The position numbers and the translations under genes were made by a program. Of a DNA stretch of 39,225 nucleotides, positions 1 through 10,581 are shown piece after piece. The DNA is from Scytalidium lignicola (Eukaryota > Ascomycota > Leotiomycetes), in contig NCSJ02000376.1 of the NCBI GenBank assembly GCA_002812745.2, positions 1 to 39,225 on the forward strand, given 5' to 3'. The notes below the pieces were generated by a model. It was not told the origin of the DNA. It saw only the letters and a list, made by a program, of their open reading frames with translations, and made no database searches. Each line of letters opens with the position of its first letter. Within the stretch, counting starts at the first letter, position 1.

Positions 1-76
1 CATTGTGACGTGTTTTGGTTGAAAAAGAATTAATTAAAGATGGTGGTGTTGATGAAGTTGATGATTTGGTGGGGAG

Positions 77-110
77 GTGGACCGGTAGACCGGGTGGACC
101 GGTAGACTGG
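77..110. repeat. 17-bp direct repeat, two copies
   Basis: Two adjacent 17-bp units differ at a single base (GTGGACCGGTAGACCGG, then the same with T at position 15). This is a local tandem duplication in non-coding DNA. No gene was found between 1 and 203. Confidence 0.6.
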
Positions 111-203
111 GAAATACGTTAATTAGTTAGCTACAGGCGGTTACATAAGCATTAATCTTTAACATTCCCTTATACGTTGTAATTGACTACTTTTAGTTAT
201 ATA

Positions 204-494
204 TCTAATTGTCGGTACACTACCGATATAACACGTAGTACGTCACTTTATAGGTGATATACTAGTTGTGTTAATGGTCGATAAATTCTGAAGGTGGTGA
301 GGTGGAGCTGTAGCTCAGTCCTCCCACTACCTAATTGGGACTAGCTAACATGTGACTGATCGCGTTTACACGTGACTAGTCACCAACACTAGAATTACTC
401 TGAAAATTGACAAACCATCGTACAAAACCATAAAAAGCTCAAAACCGCTGTCTTCTCCTGATCGCATACTAATTGCCTGTTTGAGCTTAGCTCA
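204..494 (-). repeat. Decayed solo LTR-like copy of the copia LTR found at 25.5 kb
   Basis: The stretch aligns along its whole length with the LTR at 25539-25841. Shared blocks include TAATTGTCGGT near the left end, CCCACTACCTAATTGGGACT in the middle (one base differs in the other copy), ACCAACACT and GCATACTAATTGCCT near the right end. By eye about two thirds of positions match. No internal retroelement sequence adjoins it, so it is probably a solo LTR. The terminal TG reads TC here, the right end is CTCA, and I see no target-site duplication (ATATA left, AAGCC right). Strand follows the orientation of the copia element. It ends 143 bp before the Zn2Cys6 gene. Confidence 0.6.
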
Positions 495-637
495 AAGCCA
501 AGGGTTAACGTGAAACAGCAACAAAACTTTTAAAAATCTCCTGTCACATCCAAATCTTCAAGAACACTTTAGTTATATACTTGAGTAGATTGTATGTATA
601 CAACCTGACCGAGTAGTTCGTCTATGTCTAGTTCAAT

Positions 638-1797
638 ATGTCAACTCTTCGCAAAGCTTGTGCAAACTGTACTACTTCAAAACGGAAATGTGTGGTCCAA
701 AAACCGAAATGCGTTCGGTGCTCCCAGAAAAATCTTGAATGTGTGTATGATCTTGAACCTCTTAACGCACCGCCTACAGAGTTTGAGAAAGTGCTTGCAT
801 TTGGCTTCAATCTATCGAATTACGCTTCTCTGGGGGTCTGTATCATGAAGACTCTCGAACTCCAAGCTCCGGGCATCGATCCGGCAATTTGCACCCCGGG
901 CCATGATAATATTCTAGAGGTTATAAGACTAGGATTTGATACAGTGCCAGAGCATATCAGAGCAAGGATGCCTGCATCGTTTGTGCATCCTAAGTTACAG
1001 CTACCTGGTATATATAATCACTTTACGGCCCTTGTAGAGAAAGAGGCGAAGGGTGTGAGCTGTGAAAGCTTTAAGCACCTAATCCAGATCGATATCAAAA
1101 CAGTGTCACCGAAAGAGGCTCTCACAGCACTTCAAGCTCTCCTGGTTCACATGGCGGCATCTATTTTCTCGTCGTCTCCAACCGAACAGGAAGAGGCAGA
1201 CAGGTCTCTCAGTATCTTATCTGAATGGACGCAAGCTTTGTTGGCGTGTGTTGACGCTGGAATGCCAAAAAGCAACTCTCTGTGGCAGGACTGGTTGTTA
1301 GGAGAAAGTAAGTTATGATGTTCTTGTATGCTTGTTTCATGAACTTTTAGGCACCTGGGGGCTAGGTTAAGAGCTGTAATCCACCATCGAGATGGCATTA
1401 CAAAGCGCAATATATTCTGTAATAACAGTTCGCTGAACCTTGAACCCCTCATTGAAAACCCACTTCTAATTACGCTAATTCATTGGTAGGTGTGCGGCGA
1501 ACTGTGTTTATGGCATACGTGCTCAACATGTCAGTATTCGGCTACAAGTACGGATATTGCTCTAATTGGTTATTCATGGAATCACTGCCATTTGACGCCC
1601 GACCAGGTCTCTGGATGGCAGAATCGCCACAGGCGTGGATTGCTGTAGCCCATGCCAGATCTGGTGAAGAAGTCGGGGAACAGCTCAACTCATACCATGA
1701 ATTTGCGGAGGCTTTTCGTGGTCAAACGACAGATTTTTGTGGCGACGCGTTTCTAACTTTGGTGGCCTTCGTCCATAATGGTCTTGGTGGGAACTAA
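638..1797 (+). CDS. Zn2Cys6 fungal transcription factor
   Basis: Nuclear DNA-binding regulator of the Gal4-type binuclear zinc cluster class. The cluster is complete at the N-terminus: C8-x2-C11-x6-C18-x6-C25-x2-C28-x6-C35, with a basic stretch (TTSKRKC) between the second and third cysteines. I place one intron at 1308-1489: donor GTAAGT, acceptor TTGGTAG, a branch-like GCTAAT before the acceptor, phase 1. The join gives WLLGES-VRRTVFM, which restores the conserved W..W..AES.RRT block of small fungal C6 regulators. The spliced protein is about 325 residues. Shorter splices ending at 1350 shift the frame and lose that block. The C-terminal part matches the usual activator/ligand region of this class. 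Targets are unknown, but an NmrA-like gene starts 186 bp downstream on the same strand, so co-regulation is a fair guess. Confidence 0.85.
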
Positions 1798-1896
1798 GCC
1801 TAATACGGCTCCACAAACAACAAAAATCCTCCAATCATAAAAACAGGTTCGAAACAGTATGCATCATTTGTCCGATGCCGTTGTTATGCTATGGCC

Positions 1897-1904
1897 TATA
1901 TAAA
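1897..1904 (+). promoter_or_regulatory. TATA box of the NmrA-like gene
   Basis: TATATAAA lies 79 bp upstream of the ATG at 1984, a normal distance for a fungal core promoter. It is followed by a pyrimidine-rich stretch typical of fungal 5' leaders. Confidence 0.5.
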
Positions 1905-1983
1905 ACAGCACTCCAACGCAATATTTCGGTCTATCATATTTACATCCTTCACTGTTACCATCCATCCTACCTGACACAAAATA

Positions 1984-3090
1984 ATGTCCTCCGGAAAACC
2001 TCTTCTTGTCGTCCTTGGTGCTACAGGCAATCAAGGGGGTTCAGTCGTTGCATACTTCCTTTCCCTATCACCATCACCATATGCACTGCGTGCCGTCACT
2101 CGAGATACATCCTCAGCTAAAGCCGTTTCACTTGCGTCACAGGGAGTTGAAGTAGTGGCCGGTGATTTCGATAATTCCCAATCACTTGATGCGGCCTTCA
2201 GCGGTGCATCGGTCATTTTCAGCGTGACCGATTTCTTGCAATCTATGATGAGCCCCTCGTTGCGCGAGAAAGCTGCCGCATCTGGTGCAAGTGCTGGATT
2301 TTACATCGGGGACTATGAAGCCCAACAGAACAGAAACATCATTGATGCTGCCGCCAAAGTTAGCACACTTGAAAGATTCATCTACTCCAGCCTTCCAAAC
2401 ATGAACAAGTTGAGCGGGGGAAAGTATGCCCATGTCTACTATTGCGATAGTAAAGCAGTCGCCGAGGAGTACGGCAAATCAACATACCCGAAGCTCTGGG
2501 AGAAGACCAGTGTTTTCTACGCTGGATTCTATCTCGAAAACCTTCTGGCCGGGCCTCTTTTTTGCCCTAAATTGGTATGTTCTTGAAATGTTTCGTTTAA
2601 ACCTCACCTATATCCCTTTCGCTCTCCGAATTGTGCTAGATCTTCGTACTAATATCTTTGTTAGAACAAGGCAAAAGACAGTCTTATCGCGTCGGGTGCG
2701 GAGCCTCTCACCACATTGATCTTTCCTTGGTACTCTGTTATTCAAGATACCGGTGCACTCGTAGCAGCTTTAATCTCTGCTGCACCTGGCAAGAAGCTCA
2801 TCGGCGTCAATGAATGGCTCAGCCTCCAAGACATCTCTAAGCTCCTAGCTCAGGCCTTAGAGAAAGGCATCGAGTTTGTGGATAGCACACTTAACTTCGA
2901 CCTGGGTGATCCTGAAATTCAGCGAGCTCGTGAGGAGATGATGGGCTTCTGCATTGAGTTCGGATATGATGGAGCGAAGGTTGACAAGACTGTTGTGAAG
3001 CCGGGTGATCTAGGAGTGCCAGTGCAGTTAAAGCCCGTGAAAGAGTGGATCAAGAAGCAGGATTGGGAGAAGGTCTTGCCGACAGAGTAA
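1984..3090 (+). CDS. NmrA-like family NAD(P)-binding protein
   Basis: Atypical short-chain dehydrogenase of the NmrA/HSCARG type. These proteins bind NAD(P) and act either as redox-sensing regulators or as reductases. The N-terminus carries the dinucleotide motif GATGNQGG at residues 12-19, then a VTRD turn after the second strand and a VAGDFDN acidic stretch, as in the family. One intron at 2575-2664: donor GTATGT, branch TACTAAT, acceptor TTAG, phase 0. Exons of 591 and 426 nt give 338 residues, a normal family length. The C-terminal exon holds the substrate-domain helices and ends in a basic amphipathic segment. No lesion was seen. The closest neighbour is the Zn2Cys6 gene just upstream, which may control it. 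Confidence 0.9.
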
Positions 3091-4223
3091 GGGTAGTCGT
3101 GTTGTTTATGGGTTTAGTTTGACGTAATTGATTCTGTCTATAGACACTTCGTACTGGTTTAGTTCAAGTGCAACTTCTCATACTTGATGACTGGATTACA
3201 GAGTCATTCGTAAGTAGAAAGTGAAAAAATTTCTTCTACATTTACAAAACATGAACTATTTTCGTTTTTACTTCCTTCTTTATTTTAGCTGAGAAGCACA
3301 GAAGCTAGAAGGTTCATCTGAAATTACAGTGATAAAAGCTGCAGCCGAGGAGTTGAAACACGTCTCCTAGCATAATATTCCAGGCCCTGTTCACTATTGC
3401 TCATCTGTTTTTCGCCTTCCCTCACCCTGCGTTAAGAATTTAGAGTGGCGGGTAGGTGTCACAAGTGGATTTAAGTCCCCAAAATAAACTGGCTTGATGT
3501 GTGAGAGAATTACGTAGAGAATTTTGCCTTGATGCGTCAGCCTTATCATACATCTCTGTCATTCTGTCATCTAATTAAAGTCGAGCCATTTATTTCGAAG
3601 AATGAACGCTGGCAAAACTATGTTGAAGGTGGCCGAGTTCTACAATACGACATCACGTGGCATTATTAGCGTCGCAATTAGCTTCAGTTTTATAGAGTTA
3701 TGAACTCTCTTCAAGCTGTTATATATCTGAAATAAATTTACATTTTCTATCATCATCTAACCTCTCATTGTATGCCATGATTTCAACTCTTTTTTCCCCG
3801 GACCTGAGATCTTAGCCGAAATCCTCCAGCTTGGAGAGAAAAGCAAACTACTTCATTGAACCGGGTTGCGTGTGTTCCGAAGTTCTTCTAGTTTTACTGC
3901 ATCACGTGGGATAACAAATTCTTTGAAATAACCTCATCAAGTTAATTCATAACAAGATCAATTCAAAGTTCGCAAGTTAAGTAAAACAATAGATAGATAG
4001 TTACGAACAAATATTGCTGTAGTGGACTTTCCACAACCGAGATAATGCTGACCTGTAGAACAAGGATATATTCAAATATCCAATTCCTTAGCACTAGCTA
4101 AAAAAGCCTAGCTTTTATATATAAATTAGCCTAAGAGTGATTATGCCAATATGAGGCTTTACGATGTACCTAGGAAATGCATCATCTGCTCCACGTTTGT
4201 TTGTCTTGGAAACATGGTTAGAT
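3091..4223. other. Intergenic, no gene seen
   Basis: About 1.1 kb of moderately AT-rich DNA. No long open frame, splice-linked exons, RNA gene or clear repeat was found on either strand. Confidence 0.6.
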
Positions 4224-4460
4224 TTACTCCTGGCAGCGACTTAACACAACATCCCACTTGTCTTCTATAGCCCCTGGCGGTGACATCTTCTCACCATTAA
4301 TCTTTTCATCTAGGCAATCCAGCAATACTTCTTTGGCGAGTAGTTGGTTCATAGCATCTTGCTCATACTATGTGGATTAACACCATCAGTGGCAATCAGC
4401 TACTTGACTACAGCCTTACATTGATTTATTGCAGCCCATGACAGCGGCGTTCAACCATCA
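4224..4460 (-). pseudogene. Decayed 3' tail of the ankyrin gene
   Basis: Beyond the stop at 4461-4463 the minus strand still reads as ankyrin sequence in another frame: DNDG, then TPLSWAAINQCKAVVK, then LIATDGVNPHS. It then runs to a tail ending in a TAA at 4226-4224. In-frame stops sit at 4453-4451 (TGA where a Trp codon is expected) and 4402-4400 (TAG where the neighbouring repeat has CAG). Frameshifts lie near 4487 and near 4365. The CAG to TAG change is a C-to-T at CpA, the classical RIP context. The original protein therefore extended about 75 residues further. Confidence 0.7.
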
Positions 4461-5791
4461 TTATCCTTCGCGTCGGGGTTGACGCCAGTGAAGCAGCTGC
4501 TTGACCACAGACTCGTGCCCGTTCCGGGCTGCCCATGATAGCGGTGTCCAACCGTCATTATCCTTCGAGTCCGGATTGATGCCATCAGCGGCAAGAAATA
4601 GCCCTACCATATCTTCGTGTTCATTCTGGGCCGCCCATGAGAGTGATGTCCGACCTAATTTATCTCTGGACTCTAGCCTGGCGCCCGCCATAAGCAGCAA
4701 CACTGCCACACGCTTGTGCCCATTTTTTGCGGCATGCATTAGCGGCGTTTGACCGTACATATCTATAAATTCGAGCTCAGCTCCTATCTCGAGTAGGAGC
4801 TGGACTATAGTTTCATGCCCATTCGAGGCAGCGCATAAGAGCGATGTCCAACTAGGTTCGTTCTCAGTCTCGACATAACCGCCCCTCTTAAGCAACAACT
4901 TCATAATATCTTCGCGTCTATCTACAGCAGCCCATGACAACAGCAGCTCGATAGTATCATCATCCGCCTCCGCAGCAGCTTTTAACAGCATCGTCCAGCC
5001 ATCATAGTCGTCGGTTTTGACGTGGGCACCATTCTCGAGTAGTAGCTTAAGGATGCCCCTGTGTCCATCCGTGATACCCCATAATAACAACGTCCGGCCA
5101 GAGTCGCCACTAACTTCAATATGAGCCCCATTCTTAAGAACCAACTTAACAACATCCTCATTTCCATTATCGACAGCCCACATTAGTGGCGTCCATCCGT
5201 CATTATCCTTGGTATTGACATTAGCATTTTGTTTAAGAAGCAGCTTGGCAATTCTTTCATATCCTGTTTTAACAGCCCACATTAACGGGGTCCAGCCATT
5301 ATCATCTTTAGCCTCGACCAAAGCATTCTTCACTAGAAGCAGCTTAACAATATTCTCATGTCCACTTTTCGTAGCCCACATTAGCGATGTCATTCCATGA
5401 TCATCATGAGCCTCGACATCAACACCTTTCTCAACTAGTAGCTGAACAGCGTTCGCATATCCGTTTTTGGCTGTCCACATCAACAGTGTCATTCTATGAC
5501 CATCCCGACCCTTGATATTAACACCATTTCTAACCAGCAGCTGAACAATGCTCTCATGTCCGTTTTTTATAGCCCAAATTAATGATGTCTTTCCATAATC
5601 ATCTTGAACCTCAACATTAACACCATTCTTGATCAGCAGCTGAACAATGCTGTGGTATCCGTTTTTCGCAGCCCATATTAATAGTGTCATTCCGTGCTCA
5701 TCCCGAGTCTTGATACCGACACTCTTCTTGACTAGCAAGTCAACAATTCTCTCATGCCCAATTTGAAAAGCCCATATTAACAGCCTCCTTC
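4461..5791 (-). CDS. Ankyrin-repeat region (about 12 repeats), 3' part of a HET-ankyrin gene
   Basis: A continuous frame made of about twelve 33-residue ankyrin repeats, each following the pattern D..G.T.L.WA...GHE..V.LLL..GA.V. Neighbouring repeats are close in sequence, which points to recent tandem expansion. There is no convincing ATG at the 5' end, and it begins inside a repeat (GRRLLIWAFQIGHE). That fits a 3' exon of the HET gene just upstream. A GT...AG segment at 6036-5792 on the minus strand would join the two in phase (S-G-R-R-L-L) into one protein of about 943 residues. Ankyrin stacks are protein-binding platforms, often C-terminal to HET or NACHT modules in fungi. The frame stops in mid-repeat at 4461, while homologous sequence continues downstream in decayed form. 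Confidence 0.7.
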
Positions 5792-5998
5792 CTACCCTTG
5801 AATATCTACGGAGCTATTATCCACCAATAGCTCGGCGGCCTGTACCCAGCCTCGTCTTACTGCTAACTTAACTAGTATCTGCGAGTTTTCGACCCTGTAA
5901 CAAGGGTCAAACTTCTTTGTATCTAGCAGCATTTTGATTACAGCATCATATCTTCGCCTGGTTGCATATGAGAGCAGCGTTTTTTCCTTAATATCTCC

Positions 5999-7537
5999 CT
6001 ATAATATAGCAACACGATCAAGCCACATCCTCATACCAGAGTAACTAATTTCCATGACACCCGAAATATGTCTTTCCTTCTGGAGATTGAGAGTGTGTTT
6101 CTTAATCGCAACAACTACCCGATTTTCATTACCTATCATGCTGACGACTTGATATTGTTTAAGTTGTTGGTCTTGGGTATTGTAATTCCAATAGTTTACT
6201 TTTAAACTCGCTTCGATATGCGCCGAAAGAAATCCTTCGTGACTTTGCAATAATATCTGAAAAAAACTTCCATCTTTACACATAACCAATAATCGACCGA
6301 ATATCCCGTTACACGGAAGCAGCGATTTCGTAACTATATGCCCGTCCGGACATAATTCCCATCGACGGTGAACGTAGATTGTGCGTGATACGACCTCTTG
6401 CCCTTCTAGCCCTTCAAACTTGATCACACATTTCTCCATGTTCCCCGATATGCCAGAATGCCGTGAATCTGGCTGTTTAATATATATGTCGGTTAAAGGG
6501 TATTGATTTAAATCTATGTTTTCCAGGGGAAACAACTCAAGTGTCGAGCTTCGTTCTCTCACAAAGTCTTCATTCGTGAGAAATACATCTCTGATATGAA
6601 TTGCAAACCGCATATTCTCTTTACCTAGCTCCGTGCACCGAAGGATTGCAAGCCTTGAATTATAACCAATATCGATAACCGGAACTGATAAACGAATTCT
6701 CTCGCTACTAAATTCGAAAGGACGACTAGCAGAATCCAGAGAATTTATTTGGATAATATTAGCGGAATTTGCGAACGCGGATGGTGAAGTTGCAAGGAGC
6801 CCGCCAGAACTTTCTATCGACCTCCAGGCAAATATACTATGGTCATTTGAGACTCTCATAATCTCCGTTTGAAGCCTAATAAAGGCATGCTTTTTTTCCC
6901 CGTACAACATTGTCATATGTATGCCAAATATACCCATTAAACAATATGCTGTATCTTCAATCCTCGTAGTCTTTCTTTTCGATGCCCATGACATTCTTTG
7001 TGCAATACTCGCATATCTTAGATCATCCCCTAATAGGAAATTTCTAGGTATACTAGTGATATCGGATATAAGTTCTTGCAGATTTTCTTTGCTGCCAATA
7101 ACTTGCCATCCTTTATTGAAAAATATCACTGTTGATGGAGCGATGAGCTCTTGTAAAGTCCATCCTCTGGTAAACCATTTACTTTTCTCGAATTCATGAG
7201 CAATAGTCCCTGGTGGAACATCCGCAAGATATGCGAAACACTCTTCTGCCTCTTCGTACCATTGATACATCGAGTTTATGGCCTCTTGGAGTTCTGTACT
7301 GCTCTTTTTATTAATGCAGCAAGTATCAATCCAAATATACTCATATCCCCTTTCTAAAGCAACACGGCTAGCGTTCTTGACTTTTTCATAGCCTGGTGAG
7401 TTTGTCGCCTTTCTTGCATTGATGTCCTTCAATGTAACCTCCTCCTCTTCCCATGTATGAGAAAGAATAACATACTCCGGAATCTTTTTACCAGTGAATT
7501 CTTTGACTTTGAGTTCACGTGTATGGAGTAAACGCAT
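5999..7537 (-). CDS. HET domain protein (heterokaryon incompatibility), 5' part of a HET-ankyrin gene
   Basis: The start MRLLHTRELKV and the blocks YVILSHTW, GYEYIWIDTCCI, SMYQWYEEAEECFAYLADV and WFTRGWTLQELIAP are the signatures of the HET domain, found in fungal vegetative-incompatibility and cell-death proteins. The domain covers roughly residues 20-160. The following 350 residues match the conserved region behind HET in long HET-ankyrin proteins. The frame ends in TAG at 6001-5999. Reading on in the same frame gives a further 66 codons that look like ankyrin helices (TLLSYATRRRYDAVIKMLL) before a second stop. Either the TAG is a nonsense mutation in a HET-ankyrin gene, or a 245-nt intron (6036-5792) removes it. 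The 512-residue frame itself is undamaged. Confidence 0.8.
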   Translation of the reverse strand: MRLLHTRELKVKEFTGKKIPEYVILSHTWEEEEVTLKDINARKATNSPGYEKVKNASRVALERGYEYIWIDTCCINKKSSTELQEAINSMYQWYEEAEECFAYLADVPPGTIAHEFEKSKWFTRGWTLQELIAPSTVIFFNKGWQVIGSKENLQELISDITSIPRNFLLGDDLRYASIAQRMSWASKRKTTRIEDTAYCLMGIFGIHMTMLYGEKKHAFIRLQTEIMRVSNDHSIFAWRSIESSGGLLATSPSAFANSANIIQINSLDSASRPFEFSSERIRLSVPVIDIGYNSRLAILRCTELGKENMRFAIHIRDVFLTNEDFVRERSSTLELFPLENIDLNQYPLTDIYIKQPDSRHSGISGNMEKCVIKFEGLEGQEVVSRTIYVHRRWELCPDGHIVTKSLLPCNGIFGRLLVMCKDGSFFQILLQSHEGFLSAHIEASLKVNYWNYNTQDQQLKQYQVVSMIGNENRVVVAIKKHTLNLQKERHISGVMEISYSGMRMWLDRVAIL

Positions 7538-8718
7538 ATTTAAACCTCCAAAATGAAAAAGTGCAAAAGTAAGAGTGCCTTCTTTAAGCCGCAGAAGAGA
7601 GTACTTTATCTGGTTGTGTATGCCGATAGACCATTTACAGCTCGTATTTCTCAGCAGAGGGGTAGTTTAGAATCCCTCAATTCAAAAATCGAACTACGGT
7701 TCAGTTTATTGTCTTAGATCCTGTTTAGAGAGAGAAGAATGAAGTTTGAAATGCCAGCCTCACGATGCCAGCAACGTATGTGCAGATCTCGATTATGCAC
7801 CCAATACCAGTATTCACCAGCCAACCGGACACTCCCCTCAATCGGACACTATGGTCGTTGATGCCTGAATTTATGCCTTAAATGTGTGTAGTGCCCAGAG
7901 TGTCCGTCTCGGCGGATTGATAACAAATAAAGGCCATCCCTACCGTAATTCCGGACCTACCGGACACCCCTACTGGACAGCAAAATTTACCGAGCGCCAT
8001 TTATGGTGGCTAATAGTTCTGTAGTGACGACTTGTCCAAAAATGCAAAACCGTATTTTCGCGAAAACTATTTGTGGTACACACCCCATAGTAATTCATTT
8101 AAATCGTAATACAACCTCTTATAATTAATTAATTATATAATAATAGAGGTAACATAGCTATGCACGCATTACAAGGCTTCTAGAAACAGTCTCGTGAGCT
8201 AGTAGTAGTGAGTAGAGGTCCTGTAGGGCCTTGATCACTCGAGATATCCTCTACACAGCTGGCTCGGGCCGCCGCTAACTTGGCAAAGTGCGTAATATGC
8301 ACGCAACACAGGTAAGCTAGTAAGGGCCCAAGATTGTCGAATAGATCAGATGATGCGCTCTGCTTAATCCTGATGAGTCTTTGTCAAACATTCGCATGAA
8401 GAACTACAACGAAGAACTGAAGCTGCCCGGCCCAAACCAACTTATCCATCTTTTGGGCCTTGTAACGAAGGCATTAGAAAAGGGTATGACTGGCATGCCT
8501 TTAGTGGTAAGAGATGCTGTGGAACGCTGTGAGGATCCTTATCAGTGATCACATACCCAGTGAGAATCACAACCGCCACACCATTAGACCCGTTTCGCCA
8601 TTTCATAAGCCTCAATTGCCGTACATCCGCAGCCAGTAAATTCGGGGAGTTAGGCTACGTCTTATTCTCCATTTCAATGATCAATTGACTTTTACCACCT
8701 GGCTACCTGTTGTTTCCC
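7538..8718. other. Intergenic, no gene; possible MITE-like segment
   Basis: No coding signal was found on either strand. The segment 7826-7980 holds several CGGACAC/GTGTCCG motifs (listed separately). Around 8110-8150 there is an AT-rich stretch with TTAATTAATTA bounded by ACCTCT and AGAGGT. Confidence 0.5.
7826..7967. repeat. Cluster of CGGACACT motifs in both orientations
   Basis: CGGACACT occurs at 7826-7833 and 7843-7850, its reverse complement AGTGTCCG at 7899-7906, and CGGACAC again at 7961-7967, all within 142 bp. Repeated motifs in both orientations resemble subterminal repeats of small DNA transposons. No clear terminal inverted repeat pair or target duplication was identified, so this remains tentative. 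Confidence 0.3.
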
Positions 8719-10581
8719 ATGCCAAAAGGAAAGCGCGCAAAGAAAAGAGATACGATTGCAGAAGGTGACCAGGTATGTTAGATCGCGGTATGTTGGTGGG
8801 CTGCGGCTAATGTCGACAATCATTATTCCACAGCTCGACAATCCTCCCGACATCCAACGCCCGCGGACAAGAGCCTGGGCAAAGCAAGAGGCTGAGAGCA
8901 AGAGGGGCCGGAAAGCTGGGCTACCGGTCAACGCAGCCCGTCGAAGCTCATCTCGCCAACGGGGACTCCAACTCAGAGAACTCAACGAAAGACAGTCTGG
9001 ACTATGGCAAGATAACCCTCAAGCATCTACAAGAGGTACCACACAAACAAAACAAACACGGGGGCCACCGAAGAAGAAAACACCACACATCAAACCAGTT
9101 AAAAAGGGAGCTGTCAAAACATCATCAAAACGACGGGGCAAGAAAAGGCAAGTATCGAAGAGACGTCAGCAAGATCAAGTGAAGGAAAATACTCAGTGGG
9201 AAGAAAGAACAGGAGAGCCACAAGTAAGTATTCCACCTAGATCATGATGCAATGTACCGAGATATACACCATTGGTCAGCCACTCTAATATGAACAGAAC
9301 CCTGATTTGGCTAACTGGCTGAATCGGGTCGAATCAATCTCTCCCGGAGGCTTACGACAAGAGCAAGCCTCGTATACGATTCCCGTCCGGGAAGTTGAAG
9401 ATAGGCTGGAGGACAATATGGACTCGAGTTCTACGTCAAGAGACGACGGGTCTACAACACAAAAGGGAAGAAGGACTGGAAGCGTGAAAGTATCACTGAA
9501 GAAACTAAGAGTGCGCCGAGTTCAGAGTGGGCCTAAAGCAGATGATAGACTACAGTACCTCAATTGGATTCTCAATAAGGAGCTTCCAGAACGCACAATG
9601 AACAATATTGAAGGCTTGCAATCCGTCACTACCAATTTTCTCCAACAGATAATCGATTACCCAGATGATAGCTGCTACGACTACATCGACGAGTTTTCTT
9701 TTCGGTTTGATGAAGGAAAATCAAAGATTGATTATCCAATTGTGAATCGTCGCTACTTTGAAGCAGATTTACAGCGGTGCTTGGCGAGGAATGAAGCCGT
9801 GCTTCAACGGACGATCATGATACATATCATCAATCAGTATTGGCTGGATCGTATTTTCGACTGGAACACCGAGGGACAATGGTCGCAGCCAAAAGATACA
9901 CGTCTGCCATCTCGTGAAGATGACGAGATCTCATTGCCTAAACCAGATCTTGCTATCAGCTTTACACTGAATTCTTTCACTATTGCCGAAGATGATTCCG
10001 ATCCCATTCCTCCCGAGCTCGCAAGTTGCTTATCACCAGACGGGGGTAATCGATGTTTTCCATTTTTATTCTTTGAGGTCAAAAAAGCCGGGGCGGATCT
10101 TCAAGATGCCTACGTGGCCAATCTACACAGTGCTAGTCAAGCTTTGTGTAACATCTACAGCTGGATGGTCCGAGCTAATCAGGAAGAGATATTCTTAAAA
10201 AAGGTTCGGGTATTTTCTGTGGTTTTTAATGCCCAAGACCTTGGTATCCGTGTGCATCGTGCTATCAAGCTAAGCTCGGGAGGAGGAGCGCTTACTTTTC
10301 AATTTGATGAATTCAGACCTTTAGCTCGATACACCAAAAATCAAGCATGCTTGCTGATCAAGGCAATCATGACCGACTATGCAGCGAAAGAGCTTTATCT
10401 AATTCTAAAATCTACGTTCGCTGACATTGTAACACAAGAAGATGAAAGGATTGCAAGCAAACGGAAGAGAGTCCCAGCGAGTGCTCACTCCTCGAAGCGA
10501 ACTCGACAAAATAAGAATGGCGGATCGCATCCAGATACTGGGCAGTCATTTGGGATGAGCAATTTAAGTACTCAGGAATGA
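8719..10581 (+). CDS. PD-(D/E)XK nuclease-like protein, fungal DUF7924-type
   Basis: Three exons (8719-8772, 8834-9223, 9298-10581) with introns of 61 and 74 nt, donors GTATGT and GTAAGT, all phase 0, giving 575 residues. Residues 1-150 are highly basic and probably disordered or nuclear-localised (MPKGKRAKKR, SSKRRGKKRQVSKRR). The conserved region starts near residue 230. KPDLA (Asp about 365) and FEVKKA (Glu 408, Lys 410) match the D...ExK metal-binding pattern of the PD-(D/E)XK fold. They are followed by HSASQALCNIYSWM and VFSVVFN, as in fungal proteins annotated PD-(D/E)XK nuclease-like. The C-terminus is again Lys/Arg-rich. Whether it cuts nucleic acid is unknown. No frame damage was seen. 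Confidence 0.75.

Noticed and set aside
1308..1350. A short 43-nt first intron in the Zn2Cys6 gene
   Set aside because: It shifts the frame to an early stop. The 182-nt intron to 1489 keeps the phase and restores the conserved ES-VRRT junction.
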